A stretch of 64,000 nucleotides of DNA, taken from IMG/VR virus record IMGVR_UViG_3300005613_000005, positions 91,213-155,212 of that record; one strand, written 5' to 3'. The stretch comes from a virus. The notes beneath the pieces were generated by a model. It searched no databases. It saw only the letters and a list, made by a program, of their open reading frames with translations, and was not told the origin of the DNA. Position numbers and translations under genes: made by a program. Shown in pieces: positions 1-7,439 of this stretch. Position 1 is the first letter of the stretch. Every line of letters begins with the position of its first letter.

Positions 1-1
1 A

Positions 2-148
2 GTTAAACTCTGGAAATACATCACGGCTAACCGAAACGACGAGAAACACATGAAAAACGCGGTGCAGATAATCAACGTGCTCCACAACAAGTACAGTTAT
101 CAGTATCCAACACCGACATCAAGGAGGAGAAGGAGACGTAGATGGTAA
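2..148 (+). CDS. C-terminal end of an unidentified protein (truncated by window edge)
   Basis: An open frame enters from the left edge and ends with TAA at 146-148, overlapping the next start codon by 7 nt, as is usual in this cluster. About 48 residues are visible, basic overall and ending in a run of seven arginines followed by Trp. I do not recognise it. Its reality rests on the open frame and the overlap with the following gene. Confidence 0.45.
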   Translation, partial: VKLWKYITANRNDEKHMKNAVQIINVLHNKYSYQYPTPTSRRRRRRRW

Positions 149-525
149 GAAAAGTAAAGGACGAAGACATCAAAAAGTACGAGCCGATGATCGAGATGTA
201 CCTCAAACGGTTCGTCCAAAAAAACTGGAACGAGGCTAAACTCAACCAGTATGAAGATGAAGTTCAACTGGGCAATTCAGGTTGGACCATGAGAGACTTC
301 AGACAGCACCTCAAGACCGAGGTTTGTGTCGCACTCCAAAAATACAACCCTAATTTCATAAGCGACAAAACTAAAAAACCAGTGAAAGAATCGACGTTCG
401 TGTACCAACACTTGTTCAACAGGACCGGACAGCTCATGAAAAAACTCACCAAGAAGAGGTACGGTTACGGTATATGGACCAACAATCTGGAAGAAGTTCT
501 TTGGGAACGAGATTCGGAGGAATGA
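142..525 (+). CDS. Sigma-70 region-2-like small protein (putative phage sigma factor)
   Basis: A 127-aa basic protein preceded by a strong purine-rich ribosome site (AAGGAGGAGAAGGAG). The order of features recalls sigma region 2: an early helix around residues 12-25, then DFRQHLKTEVCVALQKYNP (about 52-70), then STFVYQHLFNRTGQLMKKL. Compare the family pattern of an acidic DLxQ helix, an A..ryDp turn and an F.TYa..xI helix. No region 4 helix-turn-helix follows, so it would be a minimal sigma of the T4 gp55 type. Seen: the motif order. Inferred: promoter recognition. The resemblance is weak enough that an unrelated helical protein is possible. Confidence 0.55.
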   Translation: MVRKVKDEDIKKYEPMIEMYLKRFVQKNWNEAKLNQYEDEVQLGNSGWTMRDFRQHLKTEVCVALQKYNPNFISDKTKKPVKESTFVYQHLFNRTGQLMKKLTKKRYGYGIWTNNLEEVLWERDSEE

Positions 526-722
526 TGAGAGAAATTAAGATCAATGGTGGGATAGGTTTCGGCGGCATGCTGACCATCCTGTTTATCGGCTTAAAATTAA
601 CTAATCTAATAGATTGGTCATGGTTCTGGGTACTTTGTCCAGTAGTTTTTAGCACGATGTTGTCTATATTATTTGTCATAGCGTTGTTCATGATAGCCGC
701 GATCAACAGTCGACGGAGGTGA
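522..722 (+). CDS. Small inner-membrane protein, two hydrophobic helices
   Basis: The start overlaps the previous stop (ATGATGA), behind CGGAGG. ATG at 525 is the better-spaced alternative. The protein is about 66 aa, with an INGGIGFGGMLTILFIGLKL segment, a WSWFWVL turn and a second hydrophobic segment before a basic RRR tail. This layout matches a small membrane protein family that is very common in tailed phages, often annotated as a transmembrane Fragile-X-F-like protein, whose role is unknown. Two transmembrane helices are evident; no function is assigned. Confidence 0.7.
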   Translation: MMREIKINGGIGFGGMLTILFIGLKLTNLIDWSWFWVLCPVVFSTMLSILFVIALFMIAAINSRRR

Positions 723-725
723 TCT

Positions 726-941
726 ATGCCATTGTGGCTTAAAGACTTATTATGTTTTGTGGCATATTGGATTGTAATAGAGTGCGTGATATTGTCGTTT
801 AATCTTGATAAAGTCACGACCATGTGTCTTTTTGGCATGTTTATGTACTTGTACGGATCATTGGTGCAACCTAAATTCCATGAAGCGAGAAAGAGAGGCA
901 AGCATGCCTTACATCAAAAGATCGAGACGAGTAGATTTTGA
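726..941 (+). CDS. Small membrane protein of unknown function
   Basis: 71 aa, with a very good ribosome site (CGGAGGTGA, which also contains the previous stop). Two hydrophobic stretches (about residues 7-25 and 32-48) are followed by a basic tail, suggesting an inner-membrane hairpin. It overlaps the next gene by 38 nt. Unrecognised; it may act with the preceding membrane protein, as the two are translationally coupled. Confidence 0.6.
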   Translation: MPLWLKDLLCFVAYWIVIECVILSFNLDKVTTMCLFGMFMYLYGSLVQPKFHEARKRGKHALHQKIETSRF

Positions 942-1164
942 AGCAGCGTTAGCTGATCTTGAACTGCGCCAGATCGAAAGTCCTGGCGAGTTGAACTATC
1001 TGGTCAGCATGCTGTGCAAGATGTACGGAAAGTTGAAGGACTTCAACTATCAGGCGATAAACGACATCATCGGTGCTCTAGAATGTGCCAAACATGAGTA
1101 CATAAGACGTAACGTCGATGGTTACGAAGATTGTGCAATACGACGCAATGGCGATTTAGATTAA
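904..1164 (+). CDS. Conserved phage protein, DUF6899-like
   Basis: Start chosen at ATG 904, behind GAGAGGCAAGC. An upstream in-frame ATG would run far into the previous gene. The 86-aa product begins MPYIKRSRR and contains GELNYLVSMLCKMYG and a YQAINDIIGALECAKHEY segment ending in YEDCAIRRNGD. This is the hallmark pattern of a widespread small phage family (MPYI start, GxLNY.., ND.iG.LE.ak.E..rR). Biochemical role unknown. The family identification is from memory of the motif, not a search. Confidence 0.7.
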   Translation: MPYIKRSRRVDFEAALADLELRQIESPGELNYLVSMLCKMYGKLKDFNYQAINDIIGALECAKHEYIRRNVDGYEDCAIRRNGDLD

Positions 1165-1186
1165 ATATAGTATAACAGGAAATATA

Positions 1187-1762
1187 ATGACATATAAAAA
1201 ATGTTTATGGTGTAATAAACAATATACAGTGCATCCAAAAGCGCCACATAGAAAATATTGTAGTAATAGATGTAGAATTAATGCATGGAAAATACGTCAA
1301 CCTGGACGTCAAAAACAATTACAACAACAATGGAGAGTTAAACAAAAAGGACCATTATGTAAATTATGTGGACAAGAAATACCTAAAAATGAAAGAAAAC
1401 ATGGAGTTTCTTTTTGTTCTGAAAAATGTCGTAGAAAGAAACAAAGTATTAATACAATAAAAAGTCGAAAGAAAAAACATAAAAAATTTGTTGAATATAA
1501 AATTAAACGTGGTTGTGATATATGTGGCTATAATACTTTTGGCGGTTCATTAGATTTTCATCATATTGACCCACAAACAAAAACCATGCGAATTGAAGCA
1601 AAACATTTTGTTAGCAATTCTAAAAAAATTAAAAAAGAATTAGATAAATGTATATTAGTATGTAAAAATTGCCATTATGAATTACATAACTTATTATTGC
1701 ATAACATTAATGAATATAATACAATAATATCAACAATTAAAAAGAAGGCATATGATGTTTAA
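1187..1762 (+). CDS. Free-standing HNH homing endonuclease with zinc fingers
   Basis: 191 aa, strongly AT-rich compared with its neighbours, which suggests recent arrival. Two N-terminal zinc-binding modules (CLWCNKQY...YCSNRC and CKLCGQ...FCSEKC) are followed by a basic linker and a C-terminal HNH core: CDICG, DFHHIDP (catalytic His pair) and CKNCHYELH. It would nick or cut DNA at a homing site near its insertion point. Ribosome site AGGA lies 8 nt upstream of the ATG, behind a TATAAC box. No intron boundaries were seen, so it looks free-standing between two small-gene groups. Confidence 0.85.
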   Translation: MTYKKCLWCNKQYTVHPKAPHRKYCSNRCRINAWKIRQPGRQKQLQQQWRVKQKGPLCKLCGQEIPKNERKHGVSFCSEKCRRKKQSINTIKSRKKKHKKFVEYKIKRGCDICGYNTFGGSLDFHHIDPQTKTMRIEAKHFVSNSKKIKKELDKCILVCKNCHYELHNLLLHNINEYNTIISTIKKKAYDV

Positions 1763-1856
1763 GTATTTATTGCTCGGGTTTATCTTATGGTTATGCTTGT
1801 TAGCGGGCGGTTTTCTCGGCATGATCGTATCACTCTACATGATCAACGGGGTTTAA
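1755..1856 (+). CDS. 33-aa single-helix membrane peptide
   Basis: An ATG at 1755 (or 1752) within AAGAAGGCATATGATG overlaps the end of the HNH gene. The peptide is almost entirely a transmembrane helix (LLLGFILWLCLLAGGFLGM). Support comes from the ribosome site, the tight packing and the hydrophobic composition. Function unknown. Confidence 0.5.
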   Translation: MFKYLLLGFILWLCLLAGGFLGMIVSLYMINGV

Positions 1857-1857
1857 C

Positions 1858-2028
1858 GTGAGACGACCGTTCATAGGATTCTGGGGATGGTTCACGTTGT
1901 TCCTGATCAACGTTGGATTATACCATGTTCATCCCAGTAAGATATCATTGTTTACGGCTATATTTTGTATAGTGAATATGTGGCTGACAAAATACGCAGA
2001 AAATTTAACCGATAAACAGGAGAAATAA
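1858..2028 (+). CDS. 56-aa membrane protein with GTG start
   Basis: A GTG at 1858 lies one base after the preceding stop and reads through to TAA at 2026-2028, 2 nt before the next ATG. The protein has two hydrophobic segments (GFWGWFTLFLINVGLY and ISLFTAIFCIVNMWL) and a charged tail. The exact fit between its neighbours supports it; the lack of a clear ribosome site lowers confidence. It might be co-translated with the preceding membrane peptide. Confidence 0.5.
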   Translation: MRRPFIGFWGWFTLFLINVGLYHVHPSKISLFTAIFCIVNMWLTKYAENLTDKQEK

Positions 2029-2030
2029 TT

Positions 2031-2732
2031 ATGAAATTAATAATGTTAATAGTGTTTATGATCGGAACCGTACACGCCACTAACTGCAAGCGTCATCCTA
2101 TTTACTGTCAGATAATCAGTAATTATAAAAAGGCTATTAAGTTGAGATTGATGCATAAAATGCCCAGTAAAAAACGCGCCATGAAGATCTCAAACTATAT
2201 CTACAAGTACTCGCGCAAGTACAACGTCAACGCGAAGATATATACAGCTATAATAGCCCAAGAAAGTTTATATCAACTGCACGTTAAAAATTGTAAAACG
2301 GGCATGATAGAAAAATCAACTCACGAAATACAAAAAGAACGTAAACGTTGTTTTGATGTATATAGTAAATCAGTGAACGACTTCATAGATACTTCGCATT
2401 ATATCGATAAACAAGAATCAGATAAAAAAATGAAAGATTTTGAGAGAGCATGCGATGAATGCCTCAATAAAATCGATAAATATCGTCGCGAAAGGATATG
2501 TTTTGATTTTGGAATATCTGAGATTAATTTTAGAACTGCTCGTCGATACAACCTCGATATTCATCGACTCATGACTGACCTAGAATATTCTATAGAAAGC
2601 GGCCTTAGAATCCTAGCAGATTTTCAAAAGCGCTGGTTCAAGAAAGAACCTATCGATTGGTGGAGTCGATACAACTCACCAACGCGCGAGAATCGAGATA
2701 TATATGAAGAACAAGTTAAAAGGTGGTTGTAA
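2031..2732 (+). CDS. Exported lytic transglycosylase (SLT-like)
   Basis: 233 aa with an N-terminal signal peptide (MKLIMLIVFMIGTVHA) and several cysteines that could form disulphides in the periplasm. The catalytic motif of soluble lytic transglycosylases is visible as IYTAIIAQES, with Glu at about residue 78. Later come GISEINFRTARRYNLD (the family's G.sQinp.TA..ynld) and WWSRYNS (equivalent of the A.YN motif). It would cleave peptidoglycan between MurNAc and GlcNAc, for lysis or for wall remodelling. A charged insertion of about 60 residues separates the catalytic Glu from the second motif. Ribosome site CAGGAGAAATAATT. Confidence 0.8.
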   Translation: MKLIMLIVFMIGTVHATNCKRHPIYCQIISNYKKAIKLRLMHKMPSKKRAMKISNYIYKYSRKYNVNAKIYTAIIAQESLYQLHVKNCKTGMIEKSTHEIQKERKRCFDVYSKSVNDFIDTSHYIDKQESDKKMKDFERACDECLNKIDKYRRERICFDFGISEINFRTARRYNLDIHRLMTDLEYSIESGLRILADFQKRWFKKEPIDWWSRYNSPTRENRDIYEEQVKRWL

Positions 2733-2733
2733 C

Positions 2734-3057
2734 ATGACTTTTATAAAAAAAATACAAAGATTGTGGCTGGGTGAAAAAATATTCAAGCAAAAATACTGTT
2801 CTCACGATTATGTGTTTGACAAACGGACAAAGTTTACACATTATTCATCCATATTACCAGGATATTCATACGTCATAACAACTTACGAGGGTGATTTATA
2901 CATGTGTTCACTTTGTGAACATAAAACACATAAAAACACTAAAATTATTAAAGATAGTTACAATAGATCTGTTGAAGGCCGACAGACCGGTAAGAACTAT
3001 ACGTTAACAGAAACTACAGACCATATCACGGGTACTAAGACAAAAACTTTCAGCTGA
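2734..3057 (+). CDS. Hypothetical zinc-ribbon-like protein
   Basis: Start set at ATG 2734 behind AAAAGGTGGT, immediately after the transglycosylase stop; an in-frame ATG at 2704 would overlap that gene. 107 aa, with a cysteine pair near residue 22 (YCSHDY) and a CSLC pair near 59, which may bind zinc. A Thr/Lys-rich tail follows. No known family recognised. Confidence 0.6.
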   Translation: MTFIKKIQRLWLGEKIFKQKYCSHDYVFDKRTKFTHYSSILPGYSYVITTYEGDLYMCSLCEHKTHKNTKIIKDSYNRSVEGRQTGKNYTLTETTDHITGTKTKTFS

Positions 3058-3070
3058 TCGGAGAAACGGT

Positions 3071-3253
3071 ATGAACAATCTCAAGGGCATTAAGAGTATC
3101 AGGACCATCAAAAAGATGAGAAGAATAACGGAAGAACAGATCAAGCGGGTCAAAGACGGGACACTACCCGATCACAAACACTTGGTAAAAGATATAGAGT
3201 ACCTGGAATTATTTTTAAAAGTAACCGATTTTGTAAACAATGAGATAAAATAA
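3071..3253 (+). CDS. Hypothetical 60-aa protein
   Basis: Short basic protein, largely predicted helical (residues 10-30 and 40-58), behind a GGAGAAACGGT ribosome site. It lies between two well-supported genes with gaps of 13 and 9 nt. No recognised family. Confidence 0.55.
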   Translation: MNNLKGIKSIRTIKKMRRITEEQIKRVKDGTLPDHKHLVKDIEYLELFLKVTDFVNNEIK

Positions 3254-3262
3254 GGAGCAAGA

Positions 3263-4066
3263 ATGCACGTACACGAGACCATTCATGAAGCATATCTTGG
3301 AGCATTAGAAGACGTTTTTCTCAACTACGAATACAGAGCTGCACCTCGCGGTATGCCGGTACGAGAGATCACCGACTACTGCTTCCGCATTCTGAGGCCA
3401 AAACCAGAACATATCGTGACGTGCAACACGGTGCGAAACGACGTCATAAAAAGATATACGGAACAAGAAACAGCGCTGTATAATTCTGGCAGCAACTCCG
3501 TAGAAGATTTTGCAGCAGCTAGTAAGTTCTGGAAAAAGATAGCTAACCCTAACGGTACTATCAATTCAGCTTATGGACACCTCATCTGGAAAAAAGCTAG
3601 CTTAGGCAATCCTATATTTGAACAAGGAAATGTCTACAGGGATGATAAAGGATGCGCGCATCATCCTGTCCCAGCTGATATGCCAAAGAACGACGAGTTC
3701 ATGAGGACTCCCTGGGAATGGTGTGTTGAATCCCTGAGAAAAGATAAGGATACGAGACAAGCACTATTACGGTTTAGCTTACCAGAACATCATTGGCTCG
3801 GCAACAAGGATTTCGTGTGTACTATAAGCGGTAATTTCTTGATACGCAACAACAAACTTAACTTAAGCGTAGTAATGCGCAGCAACGATCTCATGCTTGG
3901 ACTAGTTTATGATCTCCCATGGTTCATCAGTCTGATGTACAAGATGGTAGACGAACTCAAAGACATTTATCCTGATTTAAAAGTTGGTCACTACACACAC
4001 TTAGCACACTCTATGCACATATACGAGCGCAACGAACAAGACGTACTCAAGATGTTAGGGAGATAA
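3263..4066 (+). CDS. Thymidylate synthase / dCMP (hydroxy)methylase superfamily enzyme
   Basis: 267 aa, ribosome site AAGGAGCAAGA. The C-terminal half aligns with ThyA. Cys186 lies exactly 20 residues before Arg206 of MRSND, the spacing between the catalytic Cys and the RS.D motif in E. coli ThyA. LGLVYDLPWF matches LGLPFNI, and HSMHIYERN matches GDTHLYSNH. The Asn that selects dUMP in ThyA is replaced by Asp217, the change found in T4 dCMP hydroxymethylase. Known: that substitution shifts preference to dCMP. Inferred: this enzyme makes 5-methyl- or 5-hydroxymethyl-dCMP. The usual Pro-Cys-His context is altered to FVCT, so activity is unproven. Confidence 0.75.
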   Translation: MHVHETIHEAYLGALEDVFLNYEYRAAPRGMPVREITDYCFRILRPKPEHIVTCNTVRNDVIKRYTEQETALYNSGSNSVEDFAAASKFWKKIANPNGTINSAYGHLIWKKASLGNPIFEQGNVYRDDKGCAHHPVPADMPKNDEFMRTPWEWCVESLRKDKDTRQALLRFSLPEHHWLGNKDFVCTISGNFLIRNNKLNLSVVMRSNDLMLGLVYDLPWFISLMYKMVDELKDIYPDLKVGHYTHLAHSMHIYERNEQDVLKMLGR

Positions 4067-4067
4067 G

Positions 4068-4397
4068 ATGCCGCAACAACCACCGCAACTGTATACCGTA
4101 GACAAACAAAAAGCACTGAGATACTTCGTTGAACTACCAGAAAAGTTACGCGAGCATATAATAACATGCCTTGAGACAGAAAAATTCGTGAACGCCATGA
4201 ACGGTAATTGCGGAAACGGTGAAGACTGTTATTTTGAGATGTATTCGCCCGACAACGACTGGTCCGCTCACATAGAGCAGTACAAAACACACTATTTCAA
4301 AAACGCGGTAACGTTAGAGGATCTCAAGAACGCGCACGCGGACGCTATCTTAGAAAAAGAAGTGTTAAAACAAAAATCATACCACGATTATTCCTGA
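4068..4397 (+). CDS. Hypothetical protein
   Basis: 109 aa, starting 1 nt after the preceding stop (TAAGATG). Proline/glutamine-rich start, then a mixed helical body with a short Cys/Gly-rich stretch (NGNCGNGEDC). Not recognised. Close coupling to the thymidylate-synthase-like gene suggests co-expression. Confidence 0.6.
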   Translation: MPQQPPQLYTVDKQKALRYFVELPEKLREHIITCLETEKFVNAMNGNCGNGEDCYFEMYSPDNDWSAHIEQYKTHYFKNAVTLEDLKNAHADAILEKEVLKQKSYHDYS

Positions 4398-4453
4398 TAT
4401 AAAGTATTGTTTGAACCGATCCGATAGATATACAGATCAAAATACGGAGAAAA

Positions 4454-4900
4454 ATGATGAGTGATCTTCCAGTTATCAAAGACGAGAATTTTATCGGTGA
4501 GTTTGAAACGATGAACCTCGATAAAATAAAGGACAAAACTTTTATGGTGGCAGTAGCAACCGGCGATCCGGAAAAAGCTCAATACTTACCAGGAACTTTG
4601 CACGGACCCTACGACTACGGTGAGATGCTCGATGAGGTAGGGCAGATGTACGTCGAGTTCCAACACCATGCTAAAGTCCTGATATGTGAGAAAGACCGCA
4701 CAAAACGAATGGAGTTCTTAGACGGTAACACTATAGATTATATAGAAGCTAACTTTGAGAACTTGATAATGTCAGAGATAATGGACGGCGTAGTCCTGAA
4801 CCCAGAATACACTTGCCAAGCCGGCATAAACCAAGCTGACGACGAAGAGGACTTTCGTCAGGGTAAAACAGAGACAGTCGATGTGGTGGAAGAAGAGTAA
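4454..4900 (+). CDS. Hypothetical acidic protein
   Basis: 148 aa behind ACGGAGAAAA. A second ATG at 4457 has slightly better spacing. Acidic, with a C-terminal EEDFRQGKTETVDVVEEE tail. No known domain seen. Confidence 0.6.
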   Translation: MMSDLPVIKDENFIGEFETMNLDKIKDKTFMVAVATGDPEKAQYLPGTLHGPYDYGEMLDEVGQMYVEFQHHAKVLICEKDRTKRMEFLDGNTIDYIEANFENLIMSEIMDGVVLNPEYTCQAGINQADDEEDFRQGKTETVDVVEEE

Positions 4901-5402
4901 AGAAATTAAACTAGATCCCGTACAACAGTACAAGTACGACGCGTTTAAAGAGTCCATCAAGTATATCAAACGTAATCTTGAAAAATTTGACATAACCGCT
5001 GGAAAAGAATTTCCTTTTAATACTAGTTATAATCGTAGTTATTTTGGCTTACGATTCGTGACAAAATGGATCGGTTCTTCATACAACATACAGGCTGTTA
5101 AATACATAGAGATAGAAAAGTACGATAAACAACATAAAATAGTTATAGAAAATCATTTAGATAAAAAATCATGCGTTAAGATAACCATAGAAAATTTTCC
5201 AGATCGCTTGATACGCGAGATGTTAGCAGAATTTAAAGCATTAGTTGAAATTAAAAATACCCTAAAAGATAAACACGATAAATACTGGCACGAGCAGTTC
5301 TTGATAAAACATCACGAACAGGAAGTGAAAGATTGCATCGATCTGATCAACAAGGTTTCTGATCCAGTACATGACATAATCTTAGGTGATGAAGATAAAT
5401 AA
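4881..5402 (+). CDS. Hypothetical helical protein
   Basis: 173 aa, overlapping the preceding gene by 20 nt. Lys/Glu-rich, mainly helical, no cysteine motif. The start lacks a clear ribosome site, so translational coupling is likely. Function unknown. Confidence 0.6.
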   Translation: MWWKKSKEIKLDPVQQYKYDAFKESIKYIKRNLEKFDITAGKEFPFNTSYNRSYFGLRFVTKWIGSSYNIQAVKYIEIEKYDKQHKIVIENHLDKKSCVKITIENFPDRLIREMLAEFKALVEIKNTLKDKHDKYWHEQFLIKHHEQEVKDCIDLINKVSDPVHDIILGDEDK

Positions 5403-5403
5403 G

Positions 5404-5409
5404 TATAAT
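5404..5409 (+). promoter_or_regulatory. Candidate -10 box TATAAT inside the plus-strand cluster
   Basis: TATAAT lies just after the preceding stop, with an ATG exactly 6 nt downstream (5416) that opens a 9-codon peptide ending before the 5432 gene. The spacing equals that of the leaderless minus-strand genes. It could drive the ThyX-like gene and those after it. Confidence 0.4.
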
Positions 5410-5431
5410 AGTCATATGAAGAGGCTATTAT

Positions 5432-5992
5432 ATGTTAATAAATAAAATCAACGTGTTAGATCACGGCTACGTTGGTCTACTCTCCGTAAACCTGAGTCAG
5501 AAAAATTTCAAATCCGTATCCGATAATTATTTTAAAGCGCGCATAAATCGCGAACTCTTTAAAGTAGCAAACGCCACGTTCATTTTAAAAGTACCCCTGT
5601 TTGTACAAGTATTCCTATCACAATATGATCTGAAGATAATCAACTTACCACCTAAAAACGATAATGAGATATATATCCCCGACGTTTCCGAGATAAACAC
5701 AGGCAACGCCAACGATGACAAGAATATAAGTGAACACATAAAACAGACGCTAGACGCCCTCAACGTAAACGCCAAGGGATTTCAAATGGAAGGGTGTGAC
5801 AGGTTCACCTCACAGGTCACTACTCCTATAAGCAAATACAACGAGATCCTAATACATGGTAACTTACAAGCCTGGCTAGAGATAATCAAACGTAAAAATC
5901 TACCCCGACAGATAAAAGTATATAAAGATGCTATAGAAGAACTGTTAAAAACTGAATGGTTAGACCTGAACACGTATAAGGAAGCGAGATGA
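5432..5992 (+). CDS. Degenerate ThyX-like protein (flavin-dependent thymidylate synthase fold, catalytic motif lost)
   Basis: 186 aa, ribosome site AAGAGG. The order of ThyX landmarks is kept: an opening INVLDHGYVGLLSV (ThyX: vLD.GfV.Lvdv), then ATFILKVPLFVQVFL (ThyX: f.F.vkaPiFvarQw), then YIPD, and a C-terminal NLQAWLEIIKRKNLPRQIKV (ThyX: NaRsLmnFl.lR...AQwEI). The RHRxxSxNExSxRY signature that binds FAD and dUMP is absent; after FVQVFL comes SQYDLK. Seen: the scaffold without the motif. Inferred: a ThyX-derived binding or regulatory protein, or an enzyme with altered chemistry. Confidence 0.6.
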   Translation: MLINKINVLDHGYVGLLSVNLSQKNFKSVSDNYFKARINRELFKVANATFILKVPLFVQVFLSQYDLKIINLPPKNDNEIYIPDVSEINTGNANDDKNISEHIKQTLDALNVNAKGFQMEGCDRFTSQVTTPISKYNEILIHGNLQAWLEIIKRKNLPRQIKVYKDAIEELLKTEWLDLNTYKEAR

Positions 5993-6213
5993 GCAAGAAG
6001 AAAAAGAGAAACGTTGACGAGTGGATAGAATACGAGTATGAAAAAGAAGTTACGTTCGAGTGTCCTATTAGAGGTATCATTACTCAAAAAATAAAGGTTA
6101 AACGACTCAAAACTAGATTGGTAGAGAGTAAACCGATAATAAACATCGGCGACGACGATAAACCCATAATGGAACCGTATTCAGACGAGGTAAGATACGT
6201 CACAGACGATTGA
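5989..6213 (+). CDS. Hypothetical charged protein
   Basis: 74 aa, overlapping the ThyX-like gene by 4 nt (ATGA). Basic start (SKKKKRN), beta-rich middle with CPIRGIITQK, acidic end. Function unknown. Confidence 0.6.
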   Translation: MSKKKKRNVDEWIEYEYEKEVTFECPIRGIITQKIKVKRLKTRLVESKPIINIGDDDKPIMEPYSDEVRYVTDD

Positions 6214-6281
6214 TCATCACATTCATCCTCCATCAAACCAACATCGCGTGTGCGAATGTATAATATATGGGAGGAGAAATT

Positions 6282-6545
6282 ATGATCGATATCAAAAAGT
6301 TAAAGATCAGCGACGAACGGTTAAAACAGTTATCACGAAGTAAAAAACAAGTTAAGATAAGTTGGCATATATCACAGAACCTGGAGTACCAACGTTTCTT
6401 CAACGTGGGTGATGTGCTGTTGAAAGTAAATAAATCTACGAACAAACCGGTGATGACCGACGACATACCAGATCGGTATCTGGTAGCCCGCAACGACAGC
6501 GGGATAATATACTGTAGGCGAGTGACTAAAAGCGGTGACATATGA
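6282..6545 (+). CDS. Hypothetical protein, N-terminal paralogue of the 6702 gene
   Basis: Start at ATG 6282 behind GGGAGGAGAAATT; the in-frame ATG at 6267 lies in that ribosome site. 87 aa. The segment FNVGDVLLKVNK...RYLVARNDSGIIYCRRV resembles FSVGDILIKW...KYMVVHVDKLGIPYVKKI of the protein at 6702. Its end overlaps the 6535 frame, which resembles the C-terminus of the same paralogue. Unknown function; probably a small beta domain. Confidence 0.6.
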   Translation: MIDIKKLKISDERLKQLSRSKKQVKISWHISQNLEYQRFFNVGDVLLKVNKSTNKPVMTDDIPDRYLVARNDSGIIYCRRVTKSGDI

Positions 6546-6714
6546 AAAAGACTGGCGCGGCAATGTATACGATCTATTAGAGTTCAATGAACCTTTAAGA
6601 TGGAGTAATTATACGTTGCGACCATCAGACATAACCGGTTCACTATACTATCACTTGTACCTTCAGAAACCGATGTCGTTTCAAGAAGCAGAGGAACTGA
6701 TATGTCAAAGATAA
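6535..6714 (+). CDS. GTG-started small protein, C-terminal paralogue of the 6702 gene
   Basis: A GTG at 6535 opens 59 codons that overlap both the preceding gene and the following start. SDITGSLYYHLYLQKPM resembles DQISRDSWSWHNIYLKRPI at the end of the 6702 protein. The pair 6282/6535 may be one gene split by a frameshift (+1) or two overlapping genes. The open frame without a clear ribosome site makes the separate start uncertain. Confidence 0.45.
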   Translation: MTYEKDWRGNVYDLLEFNEPLRWSNYTLRPSDITGSLYYHLYLQKPMSFQEAEELICQR

Positions 6715-7439
6715 AGCCTACGCTTACAGCCGACGATAAGAAAAGTATAGCATACACGCAGAAGTGCAATCCCATATACAACTACCTGATCAAATATGAA
6801 GGTGTCGAGTTTAGCGTTGGTGATATACTAATTAAATGGACTACAGATTATAACGGCCACAAGACGATGGAACAAGTTGGTTCATACGCTACTACACCAA
6901 GAAAATACATGGTCGTACACGTAGATAAATTAGGCATACCGTACGTGAAAAAAATAAAGGCCGACGGCGAGCTCGGAATACAATTAAACTGTGTGGCAAA
7001 GTTCGGCGAAGACACGTTCCAGCACGATCCTGATTTTGTTGATTACTGCTTGCTGCGTGATGATGGTAAAGAATATGATCCCAATGAAGGCCTAGGAGAA
7101 CTACGAGAACGCAAGAAAAAGATACGCAAGAAAAACAAAAAATTACGTTTAAATATGAAAGATAGATCTCTTGCAAAACAACTGCTACAAAACATTAAAC
7201 AAGGAACTAGAGTGTGGAGAGTACCTAACTCACCCGACAAACCGCTGAAAGAATACGAGTACACTACTGGGAAATGGAAAAAAGGTATAGGTTCATGGGG
7301 AGACGACGGTTTAGAACTATATAAAAGAGGCAAGAAAACTAGTTACTGTATAGACGTCGATCAAATATCGCGAGATAGTTGGAGCTGGCATAATATATAC
7401 TTAAAACGCCCGATATGCGAGTTAGAAGGGGACATATGA
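6702..7439 (+). CDS. Hypothetical protein with duplicated module
   Basis: 245 aa. An N-terminal beta-like module (about residues 37-90), a Lys/Arg-rich coiled segment (about 128-150, LRERKKKIRKKNKKLRLN) and a C-terminal module ending in NIYLKRPICELEGDI. The two modules match the products of 6282 and 6535. Basic linker suggests nucleic-acid contact, but no known family was recognised. Confidence 0.6.
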   Translation: MSKIKPTLTADDKKSIAYTQKCNPIYNYLIKYEGVEFSVGDILIKWTTDYNGHKTMEQVGSYATTPRKYMVVHVDKLGIPYVKKIKADGELGIQLNCVAKFGEDTFQHDPDFVDYCLLRDDGKEYDPNEGLGELRERKKKIRKKNKKLRLNMKDRSLAKQLLQNIKQGTRVWRVPNSPDKPLKEYEYTTGKWKKGIGSWGDDGLELYKRGKKTSYCIDVDQISRDSWSWHNIYLKRPICELEGDI

